Shown piece after piece: positions 14,836 to 16,053 of a stretch of DNA of 16,053 nucleotides. Position 1 is the stretch's first letter, and the number at the start of each line of letters is the position of its first letter. Location of the stretch: assembly GCA_030054835.1 (NCBI GenBank), contig JASGVS010000009.1, positions 1 through 16,053 of the forward strand, written 5' to 3'. Below the pieces are notes generated by a model. It saw only the letters and a list, made by a program, of their open reading frames with translations, ran no database searches and was not told where the DNA came from. Source of the DNA: UBA3910 sp002391465. Its GTDB lineage: Bacteria; Bacillota; Limnochordia; Darwinibacteriales; Darwinibacteriaceae. A program made the translations under genes and the position numbers.

Positions 14836-15756
14836 ATGGCCATGACAGTTGTAACCATCTCAAATGCGCCGATGTCCCTGAGGGGCGACCTAACAAAATG
14901 GATGCAGGAAATAGCGACGGGGGTTTACATCGGAGACCTCAATTCTCGTGTGCGAGAAGAGCTATGGGAAAGAATCACTGAAAGCGTTGGCAGTGGCCAA
15001 GCCACGCTGAGTTATGCAACGAACAATGAACTCGGCTACCAGTTCGTGACACACCGGACAAAGCAAGTTAACGTGTCCTTTGACGGTATACCGTTAGTCA
15101 TGATACCTAGGGACGGGAGTCAACAGGCAGAAGGATTGACATATGGTTTCAGCAATCAAGCAAGATTTAGGCAGGCTCGGAAATACTCCAGACGGAGAAA
15201 AGACGAACCCACAGTAGACCCAGGGCCGAGAACACCCTACGTAGTGATTGACATTGAGACCGATGGGTTGGATCCGCTGGCAGATAACATCATTGAGATA
15301 GGTGCTCTAAGGATCGAAGTCGATAGCATCGAGGATTTTCACGGTTTTGTTCGAAGTGAACGCAGACTGCCCAACGAGATTGTTGAGCTCACAGGAATAA
15401 CAGATCAAATCTTGGCCGATGAAGGGCGTACTGTTTCAGAGGTTTTGGGAGCCTTCATGGATTTCGTCGGAGATCTTCCTATCGTGGGTTACAATCTCCT
15501 TTTTGATGTGGATTTCATCAATGAAAAACTGCGGGATATAGGTCAACCTGCCATCAAGAACAGAAGGATCGATCTCATGGGCCTCGTAAAGAAGGAAAAG
15601 CCGTTTTTGAGGTCTTACACATTGGAGGAGGTTCTAAGGTCCTACGACTTAGAAGCCACTGTTTCCCATCGTGCCCTAGATGATGCTCGAGCGACGTATG
15701 CTCTGTCAATGAAAGTGAATGGATTTGCAAAGCAGCTGGATCGCAAATCCCGATGA
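14836..15756 (+). CDS. cas2: Cas2e fused to a DnaQ-like DEDDh 3'-5' exonuclease
   Basis: A 306-residue fusion. Residues 1-95 are a complete Cas2e ferredoxin-fold domain (TVVTISNAPMSLRGDLTKW, GVYIGDLNSRVRE, WERI, then NVSFDGIPLVMIPR). A basic linker of about 40 residues (ARFRQARKYSRRRK and around) leads to a DEDDh exonuclease at 133-300: Exo I D139 and E141 in VVIDIETDG, Exo II aspartate 224 in GYNLLFDVDF, Exo III histidine 278 and aspartate 283 in SHRALDDARAT. All four acidic ligands and the general-base histidine are visible. Cas2 bridges two Cas1 dimers. In the S. thermophilus I-E system a homologous fusion is reported to trim prespacer 3' ends before integration. The ATG at 14836 follows GGGAAAGAA. 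The one at 14842 is also possible, while the ATG at 14770 lies within cas1 and lacks support. Confidence 0.95.
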   Translation: MAMTVVTISNAPMSLRGDLTKWMQEIATGVYIGDLNSRVREELWERITESVGSGQATLSYATNNELGYQFVTHRTKQVNVSFDGIPLVMIPRDGSQQAEGLTYGFSNQARFRQARKYSRRRKDEPTVDPGPRTPYVVIDIETDGLDPLADNIIEIGALRIEVDSIEDFHGFVRSERRLPNEIVELTGITDQILADEGRTVSEVLGAFMDFVGDLPIVGYNLLFDVDFINEKLRDIGQPAIKNRRIDLMGLVKKEKPFLRSYTLEEVLRSYDLEATVSHRALDDARATYALSMKVNGFAKQLDRKSR

Positions 15757-15774
15757 AGAGGGGATCTATTAAGT

Positions 15775-16053
15775 GTGTGTCCCGCAGGCGCGGGGGTGAT
15801 CCCAAGTGTGGGTGGGTCAAAGGTTCCCCACCCAAGTGTTTCCCGCAGGCGCGGGGGTGATCCCTGCGATAGGTGGTTGGAAGTAGAGGACTGGGAGTGT
15901 TTCCCGCAGGCGCGGGGGTGATCCTACTACACCTATCTTCCTTTCCTCTTCCGGCGAGTGTTTCCCGCAGGCGCGGGGGTGATCCTGCGTATGGGATGGC
16001 GTGGATAATAGGGCATATGTGTTTCCCGCAGGCGCGGGGGTGATCCCAAGTGT
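15775..16053 (+). CRISPR. Type I-E CRISPR array, 5 repeats visible, truncated by the window end
   Basis: Repeats of 28 nt start at 15775, 15836, 15897, 15958 and 16019, an exact 61-base period with four complete spacers of 33 nt. The consensus begins GTGTTTCCCGCAGGC and ends GCGGGGGTGATCC. Repeats 2 to 5 are identical. Repeat 1 has G instead of T at repeat position 5 (15779). CCCGC and GCGGG pair over an AGGC loop, as in other I-E repeats, and the bases after the stem (GTGATCC plus one) would form the 8-nt crRNA 5' handle, so transcription runs on the plus strand like the cas genes. From memory, the S. thermophilus CRISPR4 repeat is nearly the same, with about three differences. The array starts 18 bases after the cas2 stop, and only 7 bases of spacer 5 are visible. 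Confidence 0.99.
15803..15835 (+). repeat. Spacer 1, containing an 8-bp inverted repeat
   Basis: TGGGTGGG (15809-15816) and CCCACCCA (15827-15834) pair perfectly over a 10-base loop, filling most of the 33-nt spacer. Such a structure is unusual for a crRNA guide, which should be single-stranded to pair with its target, and resembles a terminator-type stem. Confidence 0.85.

Noticed and set aside
15803..16018. Self-targeting spacers matching other parts of this window
   Set aside because: By eye no spacer matches the rest of the window over more than short words. A shared 8-base word between spacer 2 and the complement of spacer 3 is within chance.

Overview
The window looks like bacterial chromosomal DNA, most probably from a Bacillota (Gram-positive, Clostridia/Limnochordia-like) organism. 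Three things suggest this: Shine-Dalgarno sites are strong throughout (AGGAGG-like before almost every gene), the left end resembles the Bacillus yxlE-yxlF-yxlG cluster, and both the CRISPR repeat and the Cas2-exonuclease fusion resemble the type I-E system known from Streptococcus thermophilus. The taxonomic call is an inference from gene content only.

Left part, plus strand (1-1869): the 3' end of a small PLDc_N-type membrane protein, an ABC-transporter ATPase and an ABC-2-type permease. Consecutive genes overlap by ATGA, so they form one operon for export or membrane homeostasis. A convergent spacer of about 280 bases follows, with a GC-rich hairpin and a hydrophobic reading frame of doubtful status.

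Middle part, minus strand (6013-2150): an OmpR-type response regulator and its membrane histidine kinase (ATGA overlap), then a membrane-anchored proline-iminopeptidase-like alpha/beta hydrolase, then a small lipoprotein whose start lies inside the end of the hydrolase gene. A possible 41-codon leader frame ends on the response-regulator start codon. A 26-bp palindrome lies between kinase and hydrolase. The topology suggests that the hydrolase and the lipoprotein both act outside the membrane.

A divergent intergenic region of about 460 bases (5892-6354) separates the two-component system from the right part. It carries one candidate promoter in each direction and no convincing gene.

Right part, plus strand (6355-16053): a complete type I-E CRISPR-Cas locus in the order cas3, cas8e (cse1), cse2, cas7e, cas5e, cas6e, cas1, cas2. 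Gaps are 14 bases or less, or the genes overlap. Cascade (Cas8e, Cse2, Cas7e, Cas5e, Cas6e) processes crRNA and finds targets, Cas3 nicks and degrades them, and Cas1-Cas2 inserts new spacers. Cas2 is fused to a DnaQ-like DEDDh exonuclease with all catalytic residues visible. The array starts only 18 bases after the cas2 stop codon, with 28-nt repeats and 33-nt spacers. Five repeats are visible before the window ends. The first repeat carries one substitution, spacer 1 contains an 8-bp hairpin, and the visible start of spacer 5 is identical to the start of spacer 1. No wholly new system is evident. The most interesting points are the fused adaptation protein, the missing leader, and the possible spacer or array-end duplication.
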